Source: Blastococcus sp. DSM 46786 (lineage in GTDB: Bacteria; Actinomycetota; Actinomycetes; Mycobacteriales; Geodermatophilaceae). Taken from it: a stretch of 64,000 bases of DNA. The notes under the pieces are model-generated. The model was given only the letters and a program-made list of their open reading frames with translations. It searched no databases and was not told where the DNA came from. Below, piece by piece: positions 54,095-62,572 of this stretch. A program made the translations under genes and the position numbers. The number at the start of each line of letters is the position of its first letter. Within the stretch, counting starts at the first letter, position 1. The stretch is taken from positions 186,001 through 250,000 of the forward strand of contig NZ_FOAO01000001.1 of assembly GCF_900109665.1 (NCBI RefSeq). The letters are read 5' to 3'.

Positions 54095-55140
54095 CCGTCG
54101 GACACGTCTCCCCAGGACAGCTGCACGTCGGAGGGCATGTCGCGGGTGGCGACGCGCCCGAGGACGCGGTCGTAGTCGACCGCCTTCAGCTCACCGGTGC
54201 CGGGCCGCTTGACCCACACGTTGTCGACGTCGAACCGCTCGCCCGCCGCGACCGGCGCGATGGTCACGACGCAGGCGTAGGCGAAGTCGATCGTCGGCTG
54301 CTCCTCGGGGAGGATCTCCTTGCGCCCGCCGCGGGCCAGGGCGAGGGTGTCGGCACCTTCGATGAGCCGGCTGAAGTCGGCCGGGAGGCTGGAGATCGGG
54401 ATGTCCGGCCCCGGCCAGGCCATGTCGGACGTGAAGTGCCGCTCGAGCACGTCGGCGCCGACCGCGACCGCGCCCAGGCAGGCGTAGATCGACGTGGTGT
54501 GGTCGGAGAGGCCGAGCGCCGCGTCGGGGAAGGCCTCCTGCAGTTCCGCGATCCCACCGAGGCGCACCTGGGCGGGCGGCGTCGGGTAGAGGCTCGTGCA
54601 GTGCATCAGCGCGAAGGGCACGCCGGAGGCGCGGAGCAGCTCCACCGACGGGCGGATGGTGGAGACGTCGTTCATCCCCGTGCTCAGGAGCACCGGCTTG
54701 CCGAACGACGCGATGTGCCGCACCAGCGGGTAGTTGTTGCACTCCCCCGAGCCGATCTTGAACGCCGGAACGTCCATCTCCGCCAGCCGGTCGGCGGCGG
54801 CGCGGCTGAACGGGGTGGAGAGCGCGAGCATGCCGCGGTCGTGCGCGTGCGCGAAGACGTCCTTCTCCTCCGCGGCGGAGAGCGCGCAGCGCTGCATCAT
54901 CGTGTAGATCGACTCGTCGGCGTTCCCGGGGACGACGTCGTTGGGGATCATCTCGTCCTCGACGACGTGCGACTGGAACTTCACGCACTCGACCCCCGCG
55001 TCGGCTGCGTCGTCGATCATCCGGTGCATCCGGTGCAGGTCACCGTCGTGGTTGATCCCGAGCTCGGCGATGACCAGGGGACGGTGCCCGGGCCCGATCT
55101 CACGGGCTCCGATGGTCATCTTCGGGGCAGGCGCCGACAT
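54091..55140 (-). CDS. neuB: N-acetylneuraminate synthase
   Basis: Condenses ManNAc with phosphoenolpyruvate to Neu5Ac. 349 residues. NeuB TIM barrel: VIAELGINHDGDLHRMHRMI, GVECVKFQSHVVEDEMIP, MLALSTPFSRAAADRLAEM, AFKIGSGECNNYPLVRHI, LLSTGMNDVSTIRPSVEL, ALMHCTSLYPTP and ALGLSDHTTSIY. A C-terminal SAF (antifreeze-like) domain spans about 283-345 (IAPVAAGERFDVDNVWVKRP), as expected for dimeric NeuB. The start ATG at 55140 follows TACCGT by seven bases, suggesting a leaderless neuB-neuC operon. Confidence 0.88.
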   Translation of the reverse strand: MSAPAPKMTIGAREIGPGHRPLVIAELGINHDGDLHRMHRMIDDAADAGVECVKFQSHVVEDEMIPNDVVPGNADESIYTMMQRCALSAAEEKDVFAHAHDRGMLALSTPFSRAAADRLAEMDVPAFKIGSGECNNYPLVRHIASFGKPVLLSTGMNDVSTIRPSVELLRASGVPFALMHCTSLYPTPPAQVRLGGIAELQEAFPDAALGLSDHTTSIYACLGAVAVGADVLERHFTSDMAWPGPDIPISSLPADFSRLIEGADTLALARGGRKEILPEEQPTIDFAYACVVTIAPVAAGERFDVDNVWVKRPGTGELKAVDYDRVLGRVATRDMPSDVQLSWGDVSDG

Positions 55141-55147
55141 GCGACCC

Positions 55148-55153
55148 ACGGTA
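55148..55153 (-). promoter_or_regulatory. Putative leaderless promoter of neuB-neuC
   Basis: TACCGT on the minus strand, seven bases before the neuB ATG, in the 177-nt divergent gap shared with the GT29-like gene. Confidence 0.5.
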
Positions 55154-55287
55154 GTGGACCGTCCGCGACCGGTCGCCCGGGAGCGGCGACGCCGGCGCGT
55201 GCGGCACACGGGCGCCCTCCCGTCGCACGAGCACCATGGCCTCCGGGTGGGCGCCTCGCGCTCCCCGGGGTCACCGGAACGGCGTTC

Positions 55288-55293
55288 TACGAT
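55288..55293 (+). promoter_or_regulatory. Putative -10 element of the GT29-like gene
   Basis: TACGAT, 23 bases before the ATG at 55317. It leaves a short leader containing AGGAGG, a full Shine-Dalgarno, so this gene differs from the leaderless genes around it. Confidence 0.5.
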
Positions 55294-55316
55294 CGGCCGG
55301 AACCGGCAGGAGGACC

Positions 55317-55982
55317 ATGGGCGAGACAGCGGACGAGCGACGCCGCAACGACGTGCGGGAGCTGGTGCGCACGTATGCCCGCGAACGGCGCGTCCGCTCG
55401 ATCGCCGTGCTCGGCAACAAGCCGCTGGCGCCGTCGGCCGAGCGCGCCGACGCCGTGGACTCCTGCGATCTGGTGATCCGGGTCAACAGCTTCCGGCTGG
55501 ACGAGCCCGGCGAGCCGCCGACCTACGGCCGCCGGGTGGACACCGTCTTCTTCCACCGCGGGCTGGTGGCCACGCGCTGGTTCTTCGAGGACTACCAGGA
55601 CCGGCTCTACCTGCTGGTGGAACCGGGCCGGCTGCACTGGGAACGCGAGGCGCTCCCCGACTGGTGGCCGACCGATCTGGGGCAGGTCCACCTGTCCAAC
55701 CAGGATCTGACCCTGCGACTGTCCGCCGAGCTCGGTCTCGACAGCCGTCGCGACGGCGTCTGGTCGACGACCGGGACCATGGCCGCCTGGTGGGCCCGCG
55801 ATGCCTTCCCGGACGCCCGCCTCGAGCTGGCGGGCTACTCCTTCGTCGACGACCCCGTGCAGACCAGCTGGTCACACGCGGCAGGCAGCACGACCACCAT
55901 CACCCCCGAGCACCGGCTCAGCGAGGAGGCCACCCTGCTCCGCAGGTGGCTGGACGAGGGGCGGGCCCGTGTCTGGGCTTGA
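55317..55982 (+). CDS. GT29-family (eukaryotic-type) sialyltransferase homologue
   Basis: 221 residues with the sialylmotif order of family GT29. Motif L: residues 28-58, SIAVLGNKPLAPSAERADAV with DSCDLVIRVNSF after it (compare VVGNSG..DSxDxVIRMN). Motif S: 149-176, WSTTGTMAAWWARDAF followed by ELAGYSFV (compare PSTGxxxxxxAL..VxxYGF). Motif III-like: SWSHA at 184-188. Motif VS: H199-x4-E204, the catalytic-base His and Glu. No signal peptide or membrane span, so it would act in the cytoplasm. AGGAGG lies four bases before the ATG. It diverges from neuB-neuC and precedes a coiled-coil gene. Transfer of sialic acid is inferred from motifs plus context. Confidence 0.7.
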   Translation: MGETADERRRNDVRELVRTYARERRVRSIAVLGNKPLAPSAERADAVDSCDLVIRVNSFRLDEPGEPPTYGRRVDTVFFHRGLVATRWFFEDYQDRLYLLVEPGRLHWEREALPDWWPTDLGQVHLSNQDLTLRLSAELGLDSRRDGVWSTTGTMAAWWARDAFPDARLELAGYSFVDDPVQTSWSHAAGSTTTITPEHRLSEEATLLRRWLDEGRARVWA

Positions 55983-56012
55983 CCGGACCACGATCTGCCG
56001 AGGAGAACAGCG

Positions 56013-56507
56013 ATGAGGCTGCCGCTGCCGCAGCGCATCAAGGCGCGGCTCGCCCGGGCCGTCCAGGCCCGCGTCGACGACGCCGTGCGACCGGTCGTCG
56101 CGCGGGAGGACGACCTCGCCCGCCGGCTGGACGAGCTGACCGCGCGGATCGACCGGCTCGCCGCGGCGATCGACCTGAAGAACGTCTCCGAACGCGTCGA
56201 CCGGCTCGACCAGGTGGCCCACGCCGGGGAGGAACGCCTGCGTCGGCTCGACGAGCAGAGCACCTGGAACGCCCATCAGATCTCACGGCTGGCCCCGCAG
56301 GCCGCGGCCCTGGAGCAGCGGCTGGAGCGCCAGGCGCGGCCGGTCGTCGTGCAGACCGACGGGCAGGACCTGCCGGAGGCGCGGTCGCTGGTCGAGGTCG
56401 TGCGCGAGGAGCACGCCCGGGTGCGTGCGCGCCTGTCCACGCTCTCCGCCTACGAAGAGCGCATCCGCCGCCTGGAGGACAGCACCTTCGCGCCACCGGC
56501 CGGCTGA
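56013..56507 (+). CDS. Coiled-coil protein of the sialic-acid locus
   Basis: 164 residues, highly charged, with heptad patterns over about 25-90 (ARRLDELTARIDRLAAAIDL, SERVDRLDQVAH) and 105-155 (LEQRLERQARPVVV, EHARVRARLSTLSAYEERI). No signal, membrane helix or recognised domain. Residues 1-20 are basic and could bind membrane or nucleic acid. It starts 30 nt after the GT29-like gene with GAGGAGA upstream, so it is co-transcribed. It may scaffold or measure chain length for the transferase; this is only inference. Confidence 0.65.
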   Translation: MRLPLPQRIKARLARAVQARVDDAVRPVVAREDDLARRLDELTARIDRLAAAIDLKNVSERVDRLDQVAHAGEERLRRLDEQSTWNAHQISRLAPQAAALEQRLERQARPVVVQTDGQDLPEARSLVEVVREEHARVRARLSTLSAYEERIRRLEDSTFAPPAG

Positions 56508-56524
56508 CAGCCGGTCAGCCGGCC
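56498..56524. terminator. Bidirectional hairpin formed from two stop codons
   Basis: GGCCGGCTGAC (56498-56508) pairs perfectly with GTCAGCCGGCC (56514-56524) around AGCCG. The stem contains the TGA of the coiled-coil gene and the TGA of sbcC on the other strand, so it ends both convergent transcripts. Confidence 0.65.
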
Positions 56525-59475
56525 AGCCTGGAGCCGTTCCGCCCGGCGACGACCTCGAGCCTCGTGGGGATGCGGGTGCGCAGCTCCTCCAGGTGGCTGA
56601 TGACCCCGACCGTGCGGCCGCCGCGGCGCAGCTCGTCCAGCACCGTCATCACCGCGTCCAGCGCCTGCGCGTCCAGCGTGCCGAACCCCTCGTCCACGAA
56701 CAGGGTGTCGATGCGGACGCCGCCGGTCTCCGCGGTGACCACGTCGGCGAGCCCCAGCGCCAGCGCGAGCGAGGCCATGAAGCTCTCCCCGCCCGAGAGG
56801 GTCTTGGTGGGCCGGCGGACCCCGGTGTACTCGTCGAACACGTCCAGCCCCAGGCCACCACGAGCGCCGTGCCGGCCCTGCGCGTCGCTGTGCAGGAACG
56901 TGTAGCGGCCGCCCGACATGTCCAGCAGCCGCCGGCTGGCCACCTCGGCGACCTGCTCCAGGCGCGCGGCCAGCACGAACGACTGCAGCCGCATCCGGCG
57001 TGCGTTCGCCCCCCGGCCGTGGGTCAGGTCGGCCAGCGCGGTGACCTGGTCGCTCCAGGCGCGCAGCTCGGCGAGCGTGAGCTCGGCCGCGCTCACCCGC
57101 CTCACCAGGTCCTCCAGGGATCTGGTGCAGCGGCGCGCCTGCTCCAGCTCGGCCACCGCCTCCTCCCGCCGGCGGGTGCCGCCGGCGCAGCGGTGCTCGA
57201 GCGCGGCCAGGTCGGGGCGCGCGGGGAGGTCGGCGAGCTCCGGGTCGGCCAGCTGGGCGCGCAGGACGACCACGCGCTGGTCGTGCCCGTCGAGCTGCCG
57301 GTCCAGCTGGGCCAGGCGGCCGGGGCCGGCCAGCGCCGACTCCGCTGCGCGGACGTCGTCGAACCCGGCGGCCCCGGCCCGTTCCTCCGCCGACCGGCGG
57401 GCCGCGTCCGCCTCGGCGCGGGCGCGCAGATCCTCGACCTCGGCGACGACGACCGCTTCGCACGCCTCCGCGGCGGCCGACAGCCGGGTGATCCGGGCGG
57501 CCAGGTCGGCGTCGTCGCCCCGGGCCGCGGCCAGCCGGGCGGTCAGCTCCGCGAGGCCGGTGGTCAGCGCATCGTGCTCGGCGGTCCGGGCACGCAGCTC
57601 CTCGCGGTCTGCGCCGAGGCGGGCGGCCGCCTCCTCCCGCTCGCCGACCAGCTCGCGCACGCGGGCTTCGGCCGGGGCGAGCCCTGCGGCCAGGTCGGTC
57701 GCGGTGCGCACGGCCGCGGTCAGCTCGGCGACGCGGGCCGCCTGCTGCTGCGGCGGCAGCTCGCCGGCGCGCGCCCGCAGGCCGGCGAGCTCGCGCTCCG
57801 CGGCCTCCAGCCGGCCGGTCGCCGCGGTGAGCGCCGCCTCCGCCGCATCGGCGAGCGCGCGTGCGGCGTCCTCGTCGGCGGCCGTGACCCGCTCGCCACC
57901 CGGTGCGGCGGGGCGCGGGTGCTCGACGGCGCCGCAGACCGGGCAGTCGGCACCGTCGGTGAGCCCGGCGGCGAGCTCGGCGGCCATGCCGTCCAGCCGC
58001 CGGGCGCGCAGGTCCAGCCACCGCTCCCGGGCGTCGGCCCGGGCATCCCGCGCCCGGGCGGTGTCCTCGCGGAGCACGCCCAGCATCGCGTCCAGCTCGG
58101 CCGCCGCCCGGCCGGCGACGAGGGCCGCCTCCGCGGACTCCAGCGACGCGCGCAGACCCGGCAGCTCTGCGGCAGCCGCCCGCGCGCGGGCCGCCTCCTG
58201 CTCCTGCGCGGCGAGCAGCTCCGGGAGGGCGGCGGCGGCCTGCTCCCCCGCTCGGCACCGCCCGGTCAGCTCGCGGACCTGCCGGGCGAGCGCGGCGACG
58301 GACCGCTCCAGCGCCCGCGCGCGGTCCACCTCGGGCAGCAGCGCCCGCGCCTCGGCGGCCCGGTCGCGCAGCTCGCGCGCCACCACGCCGTCGGCCGGGT
58401 GGCCCTCGGCGACCGGCTGCCACGCCGCAACGGCACCGGCGAGGCCTGCCGCGGCGCCCTCGGCCGCCCGCCCGGCCGCGTGTGCGGCGTCCAGCACGTC
58501 GCGCAGCGGTTCGGCCCGGCGACCGGTGTCGCGCTCGGCCCGCAGGGGTTCGAGCGCCCGCGCGCGCTGCTCGAGGTCGACGAGCTCCGCCAGCGCCTGG
58601 TCCCGCCGGGTGTGCCGTGCGGCCAGCGCGCGGGCCTCGGCCAGCTCGGCGTCGGCGGTGGCCACCTCCGCGGCAGCCGCCTCGGCCCGCGCGGTGGCCG
58701 AGGCGAGCCGCGCTCCCGCGGCCGCCCGGACCTCTGCCACCCAGCGCAGCACGCCACCGCCGGCCCCCGCGCCCACGAGCTCGGGGGCCAGCTCCTCGGG
58801 CACCTCGACGTCGGCGGCGTGGGCGACGCGGTCGAGCAGGTTGGCCAACTGGTGGCGGGCGTCCTCCGTGCCCGCGCGGACCGCCGTCCGCTCGTCGGCC
58901 AGCCACTCTTCCGCGCGGGCGTACCGGTCGACGTCGAAGAGCGTGCGGAGCAGCTCGGTGCGGTGCTCCGGCTCGGCCCGCAGGAACCGCGCGAAGTCAC
59001 CCTGCGGGAGCAGGACGACCTGGCAGAACTGGTGCACGTCGAGCCCCAGCCGCGTGCGCAGGTGCTCGGAGCCCTCGTCGATGCGCGTGCTGACCGGCTC
59101 CCACCCGCCGTCGGTGAGCCGGGAGACCACCAGCTTGGCCTGCTCGGTCGCCCAGCCCTCACCGCGCTTCTTCGGCCGCTGCTGCTCCGGCCGGCGGACC
59201 ACGCGCAGCCGCTCGTCGCCGAGGGTGAGCTCGCAGCTGACCTCGGTGCGGGTGGCGGCGTCGGCGTGGTCGCTGCGCAGCCGCTTCTCCTCGCCGCGGG
59301 CGCCGGGGACGCGGCCGTAGAGGGCGAAGACCACCCCGTCCAGCAGCGTGGTCTTGCCCGCGCCCGTCGGCCCCCAGAGCAGGAAGAGCCCGTCCCGGCC
59401 GACCTCGTCGAGGTCGACCTCGACGGTGCCGGCGAAGGGGCCGAACGCCGTCAGGGACAGCCGGTGCAGCCTCAT
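56515..59475 (-). CDS. sbcC: SbcC exonuclease ATPase subunit
   Basis: SMC-like partner of SbcD in processing hairpins and double-strand ends. 986 residues. Walker A LWGPTGAGKTTLLDGVVFAL (34-53), two long Ala/Glu/Arg-rich coiled coils, zinc hook CPVCGAVEHP near the middle (about residue 510), ABC signature TLSGGESFMASLALALGLAD, and Walker B DTLFVDEGFGTLDAQALDAV. The C-terminal VIGVISHLEEL-like H-loop reads VGVISHLEELRTRIPTRL. The ATG start overlaps the sbcD stop (ATGA). The pair separates the sialic-acid genes from the conserved PH-birA-accD5 block. Confidence 0.95.
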   Translation of the reverse strand: MRLHRLSLTAFGPFAGTVEVDLDEVGRDGLFLLWGPTGAGKTTLLDGVVFALYGRVPGARGEEKRLRSDHADAATRTEVSCELTLGDERLRVVRRPEQQRPKKRGEGWATEQAKLVVSRLTDGGWEPVSTRIDEGSEHLRTRLGLDVHQFCQVVLLPQGDFARFLRAEPEHRTELLRTLFDVDRYARAEEWLADERTAVRAGTEDARHQLANLLDRVAHAADVEVPEELAPELVGAGAGGGVLRWVAEVRAAAGARLASATARAEAAAAEVATADAELAEARALAARHTRRDQALAELVDLEQRARALEPLRAERDTGRRAEPLRDVLDAAHAAGRAAEGAAAGLAGAVAAWQPVAEGHPADGVVARELRDRAAEARALLPEVDRARALERSVAALARQVRELTGRCRAGEQAAAALPELLAAQEQEAARARAAAAELPGLRASLESAEAALVAGRAAAELDAMLGVLREDTARARDARADARERWLDLRARRLDGMAAELAAGLTDGADCPVCGAVEHPRPAAPGGERVTAADEDAARALADAAEAALTAATGRLEAAERELAGLRARAGELPPQQQAARVAELTAAVRTATDLAAGLAPAEARVRELVGEREEAAARLGADREELRARTAEHDALTTGLAELTARLAAARGDDADLAARITRLSAAAEACEAVVVAEVEDLRARAEADAARRSAEERAGAAGFDDVRAAESALAGPGRLAQLDRQLDGHDQRVVVLRAQLADPELADLPARPDLAALEHRCAGGTRRREEAVAELEQARRCTRSLEDLVRRVSAAELTLAELRAWSDQVTALADLTHGRGANARRMRLQSFVLAARLEQVAEVASRRLLDMSGGRYTFLHSDAQGRHGARGGLGLDVFDEYTGVRRPTKTLSGGESFMASLALALGLADVVTAETGGVRIDTLFVDEGFGTLDAQALDAVMTVLDELRRGGRTVGVISHLEELRTRIPTRLEVVAGRNGSRLAG

Positions 59476-60620
59476 CGTGCTGCCTCCTCGCGGTCGGCGG
59501 CGCCGAGCGCCCGGGCCAGCAGCTCCCGCTCGGCCGCGCTGGCGGGGACGCCGCGCACGGCGCTGACGAACTCCCCGGCGATCTCGAGGGCGCTGCGCCC
59601 CCGCATCCGCTCCTGGTAGCTGCCGCTGCCGGCCGACGCCCCCGCACCCGTCCAGTCCAGGTGCACGCAGTGCGGGAACCGGGCCTGCAACCGGCGCATG
59701 GGGTCGGCCGGCCGCGCCGGGTCGGTGAGCCGGGCGGAGACGAAGTGCTGCTCCGCCGCCTCGTGAGCCGGGTCGGCGAGCAGCTCCTCCAGCGTGCCGG
59801 TCAGCACGCTCAGCGGCCGCGGGGTGGGCAGCGGGACCGCGCGCACGCCGGCGAGCCCGGCGGCGTCGAGCTCGACCAGCCAGGCCTGCTTCTGCTGACC
59901 GGCCTCGCCGAAGGAGTAGGCCAGCGGCGAGCCGCTGTAGCGCATCCGCGGGCTCAAGGTCTGGGGGCGGTGCAGGTGCCCGAGCGCCACGTAGTCGACG
60001 CCGTCGAACACCGCGCCCGGCACCAGGTCGACGCCGCCGACGCAGATGTCCCGCTCGCTCTCGCTGGCCACCCCGCCGCCGACGAAGGCGTGCGCGAGCA
60101 CCACCGAGCGCGCCCCGGGTCGGAGGAAGAGATCGGCCCGCACCCGGTCCATCGCCTCCCGCAGCACCGCTTCGTGCCCGCGGGCGCCGGGGACGCCGAG
60201 CTCGTGCCGGGCCACCTCGGGCTCCAGGTACGGGATGCCGTAGAGGGCCACCTCGCCGTGCTCGTCGGCCAGCAGGACCGGCTCGTCCAGCCGCGCGGTG
60301 GCCGCGCGCACGTGCAGCCCGGCCGCGCTCAGCAGCCCGGAGAAGGTGCCGAGCCGCCGGGCCGAGTCGTGGTTGCCGGGTGTGAGCACGACGCGCGCGC
60401 CGGTGCCCAGCAGCCGGCCGACCACCCTGTCCAGCACCGCCGTGGCATCGGCGGAGGGCACTGCCCGGTCGTAGACGTCACCGGCGACGACGACGACGTC
60501 GACCCGCTCGCGGCTGACCACGGCCGCCAGGCCGCTCAGCACCTCCTCCTGCTCGGCGAGCAGGTCGGTGCCGTGCAGGGTGCGGCCGATGTGCCAGTCG
60601 GAGGTGTGGAGGAGCCGCAT
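59472..60620 (-). CDS. sbcD: SbcD nuclease subunit
   Basis: Mre11-like metallophosphatase nuclease. 382 residues with the phosphoesterase motifs in order: MRLLHTSDWHIGRTLHG (DxH), VVVVAGDVYDRAVPS (GDxxD), VVLTPGNHDSARRLG (GNHD), VVLAHAFVGG (H), and YVALGHLHRPQTL (GHxH). The C-terminal capping region is present. The ATG at 60620 follows TAGCTT by eight bases. The sbcD-sbcC order with ATGA overlap is standard. Confidence 0.96.
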   Translation of the reverse strand: MRLLHTSDWHIGRTLHGTDLLAEQEEVLSGLAAVVSRERVDVVVVAGDVYDRAVPSADATAVLDRVVGRLLGTGARVVLTPGNHDSARRLGTFSGLLSAAGLHVRAATARLDEPVLLADEHGEVALYGIPYLEPEVARHELGVPGARGHEAVLREAMDRVRADLFLRPGARSVVLAHAFVGGGVASESERDICVGGVDLVPGAVFDGVDYVALGHLHRPQTLSPRMRYSGSPLAYSFGEAGQQKQAWLVELDAAGLAGVRAVPLPTPRPLSVLTGTLEELLADPAHEAAEQHFVSARLTDPARPADPMRRLQARFPHCVHLDWTGAGASAGSGSYQERMRGRSALEIAGEFVSAVRGVPASAAERELLARALGAADREEAAR

Positions 60621-60628
60621 GACCGCAG

Positions 60629-60634
60629 AAGCTA
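60629..60634 (-). promoter_or_regulatory. Putative leaderless promoter of sbcD-sbcC
   Basis: TAGCTT on the minus strand, eight bases before the sbcD ATG. Confidence 0.45.
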
Positions 60635-60698
60635 GGGAGGGGGTCCGACAGAACCGCCGAGGCGCGCCGTGACGGCCCCGTCACATCCGGTCGCCCGG

Positions 60699-61274
60699 TC
60701 AGAGCACCTCGGTGGAGCGCCAGCCGTCCCGCGGGGGCCAGTCCTCGTCGCCGCGGATGTACCCGGCGCTCTCGCGGGCCCGCCGTTCGGCGTCCTCCTC
60801 GACCATGACGTTGAGCAGCTGCTGCACCCGGTCGCTGTCGGGGATCTGGTGCAGCACCGTCGGCCCGCCGTCGCCGGCGGTCTCGATGGTGAGCGTGCCG
60901 GAGTTGACGACCCGCTCCCACAGCGTCTGGGTGTACGAGACATCGGTGATCCGGGACAGCCCGAGGTCGCGGCCGCGGCGGGCCAGGATCCCGGCGCGGA
61001 ACAGCAGCCGGTGCGTGGTCACCACGTAGTGCGTCGTCCGCCAGCGCAGCAGGGGCACGACGACGAGGAACAGCAGCAGCAGGACGGCGAGGCCCAGGAT
61101 CACCAGCCGGTAGATCCCCTGCTGACGCCCCGGGGGCACCAGGGCGGCGCCGAACGACGCGCCCCCGACGACGAGGAGGAACAGGAGCACCGGCCGGACG
61201 AGGGTCAGCCAGTGCGGGTGCAGGTGGCCCACGACCTCTTCGTCGTCGGCGAGCAGCTTGTCGGGGTACGGCAC
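60699..61274 (-). CDS. Membrane protein with bacterial PH domain
   Basis: 191 residues, homologue of Rv3278c. Two adjacent transmembrane helices (LVRPVLLFLLVVGGASFGAA and YRLVILGLAVLLLLFLVVV) at about 27-75 are followed by a YdbS-like PH domain: HYVVTTHRLLFRAGILARRG, DLGLSRITDVSYTQTLWERV, GTLTIETAGDGGPTVLHQIP. The C-terminal tail is charged. Function unknown. The GTG at 61274 is the only start that keeps the family N-terminus PDKLLADDEEVVGHLHPHW. Confidence 0.88.
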   Translation of the reverse strand: MPYPDKLLADDEEVVGHLHPHWLTLVRPVLLFLLVVGGASFGAALVPPGRQQGIYRLVILGLAVLLLLFLVVVPLLRWRTTHYVVTTHRLLFRAGILARRGRDLGLSRITDVSYTQTLWERVVNSGTLTIETAGDGGPTVLHQIPDSDRVQQLLNVMVEEDAERRARESAGYIRGDEDWPPRDGWRSTEVL

Positions 61275-61305
61275 CCCACCAGGATGCCGTCGAACCGGCC
61301 CGGGG

Positions 61306-62499
61306 TCAGGCCATCGACGTGACCGGCGCGTCCGCGGCGGCGGCCCGGGGCTCCGGGACCGCCACGGGGACGGGCACCGCGGACCGGCGGGCGGGCGCCC
61401 CGCGCAACCGGCGCCGGGCGGGCTCCTCGACGAACCGCCACAGCACCCAGGCCGCCAGGAAGGGCGCGCCCAGCTGCAGCAGCACGCCGGCCGCCGAGGC
61501 GGATCCGGCGCCGGCGAGGGTCCAGAGCGTCTCGAACACCGCCATGTGCACCAGGTAGAGGGCGAAGGAGATCCGGCCGCCCAGGACGACGAGCGGGGTC
61601 GAGAGCAGCCTGGCCGGGCCGGCGTCGGTGAGGGCGAGCGCCCCCACGAGCACCGGGAACAGCAGGGCGACGGCGCCGGCGCGGTCCTGCCCCGCGGCGC
61701 CGGCCCACCAGAGGGCCACGGGCAGGAGGGCGAGCACCGCCGCGGCGGTGCGCCCGGCGGCGCGCTCCACCGCGGCGCCCCGGTCGACCCGGGCGACGGC
61801 CAGCGCGACCAGTGAGCCGGCGAGGAAGGCACCGGTCAGCCGCAGCAGCCAGCTCCAGGCCCAGTCGTGCGTGCCGAGGACCAGGCAGGTGGCGGCGAAG
61901 GGCACCAGCGCCGCGACCGCGAGCGCCGCCGGCACCACCGGCCGCCGCGACCGCACCCGGTGCAGGAGCAGCGCCAGGAGCGGGAAGGCCAGGTACGCCA
62001 GCCACTCCGCGCTCAGCGACCAGCCCGGGCCCACCGGGCCGGTGGCGGAGTAGTCGGGCCGGTCCCACACCTGGACGAGCAGGACCTGGCGCAGCAGCGT
62101 CACGGCGTCCAGCCCCTCCGCGGCGCTCCCCTCCGCGGCGCCGACCAGCGCCTGCTGCACGTGCCCGCCCACGAGGACCGCCCCCAGGACGACCATCCAC
62201 GTGGGCCAGATCCGGCTGATCCGTGCCCGGTAGAAGTCGACCGCGGCCCGGCCCCGGAACCGGTTCCCGAGGACGGCGACGTAGTTGTGCGCGAGGACGA
62301 AGCCGCTGAGCACGAAGAAGAGGTCGACCCCGAGCCAGCCGCTCGCCAGCAGCGGCCGCAGGGGGTCGAGATGGGCGAGCACGTCCCGGTCCGGGGAGAA
62401 CAGCCAGAAGTGGTGCGCCACGACCCAGACGGCCGCGATCAGCCGCAGCCCCGTCAGCCCGCGGATCTCGCCGCGGAGCACCTGATGCGCACCGGCCAT
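61306..62499 (-). CDS. Acyltransferase 3 family membrane protein
   Basis: 397 residues with about ten helices, family of O-acyltransferases that acetylate surface sugars. Motifs: LTGLRLIAAVWVVAHHFWLF with the conserved His in the first helix, LASGWLGVDLFFVLSGFVLAHNY (the FFxxSGF motif), YRARISRIWPTWMV (R-x10-H-like region with Arg) and GWSLSAEWLAYLAFPLL. SYLVHMAV-like FALYLVHMAVFETLW is near the C-terminus. The ATG at 62499 has GGAGG nine bases upstream. It is absent between the PH gene and birA in mycobacteria, hence an insertion. It may acetylate a wall sugar; which one is unknown. Confidence 0.85.
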   Translation of the reverse strand: MAGAHQVLRGEIRGLTGLRLIAAVWVVAHHFWLFSPDRDVLAHLDPLRPLLASGWLGVDLFFVLSGFVLAHNYVAVLGNRFRGRAAVDFYRARISRIWPTWMVVLGAVLVGGHVQQALVGAAEGSAAEGLDAVTLLRQVLLVQVWDRPDYSATGPVGPGWSLSAEWLAYLAFPLLALLLHRVRSRRPVVPAALAVAALVPFAATCLVLGTHDWAWSWLLRLTGAFLAGSLVALAVARVDRGAAVERAAGRTAAAVLALLPVALWWAGAAGQDRAGAVALLFPVLVGALALTDAGPARLLSTPLVVLGGRISFALYLVHMAVFETLWTLAGAGSASAAGVLLQLGAPFLAAWVLWRFVEEPARRRLRGAPARRSAVPVPVAVPEPRAAAADAPVTSMA

Positions 62500-62572
62500 G
62501 GTCGCCGCCTCCGGGGAACTCCGTCACGTGGACGAGCGCGGACGCTAGCCGCGGGCCGGAGCGAGGACGGGG

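Noticed and set aside
52243-55140. Legionaminic or pseudaminic acid pathway instead of sialic acid
   Set aside because: Those routes also need a dehydratase, an aminotransferase and an acetyltransferase, none of which is in the window. It cannot be fully excluded if they lie elsewhere.
56425-59619. 1064-codon plus-strand open frame opposite sbcC
   Set aside because: Shadow of sbcC coiled-coil codons; translation is low-complexity and unrelated to any family.
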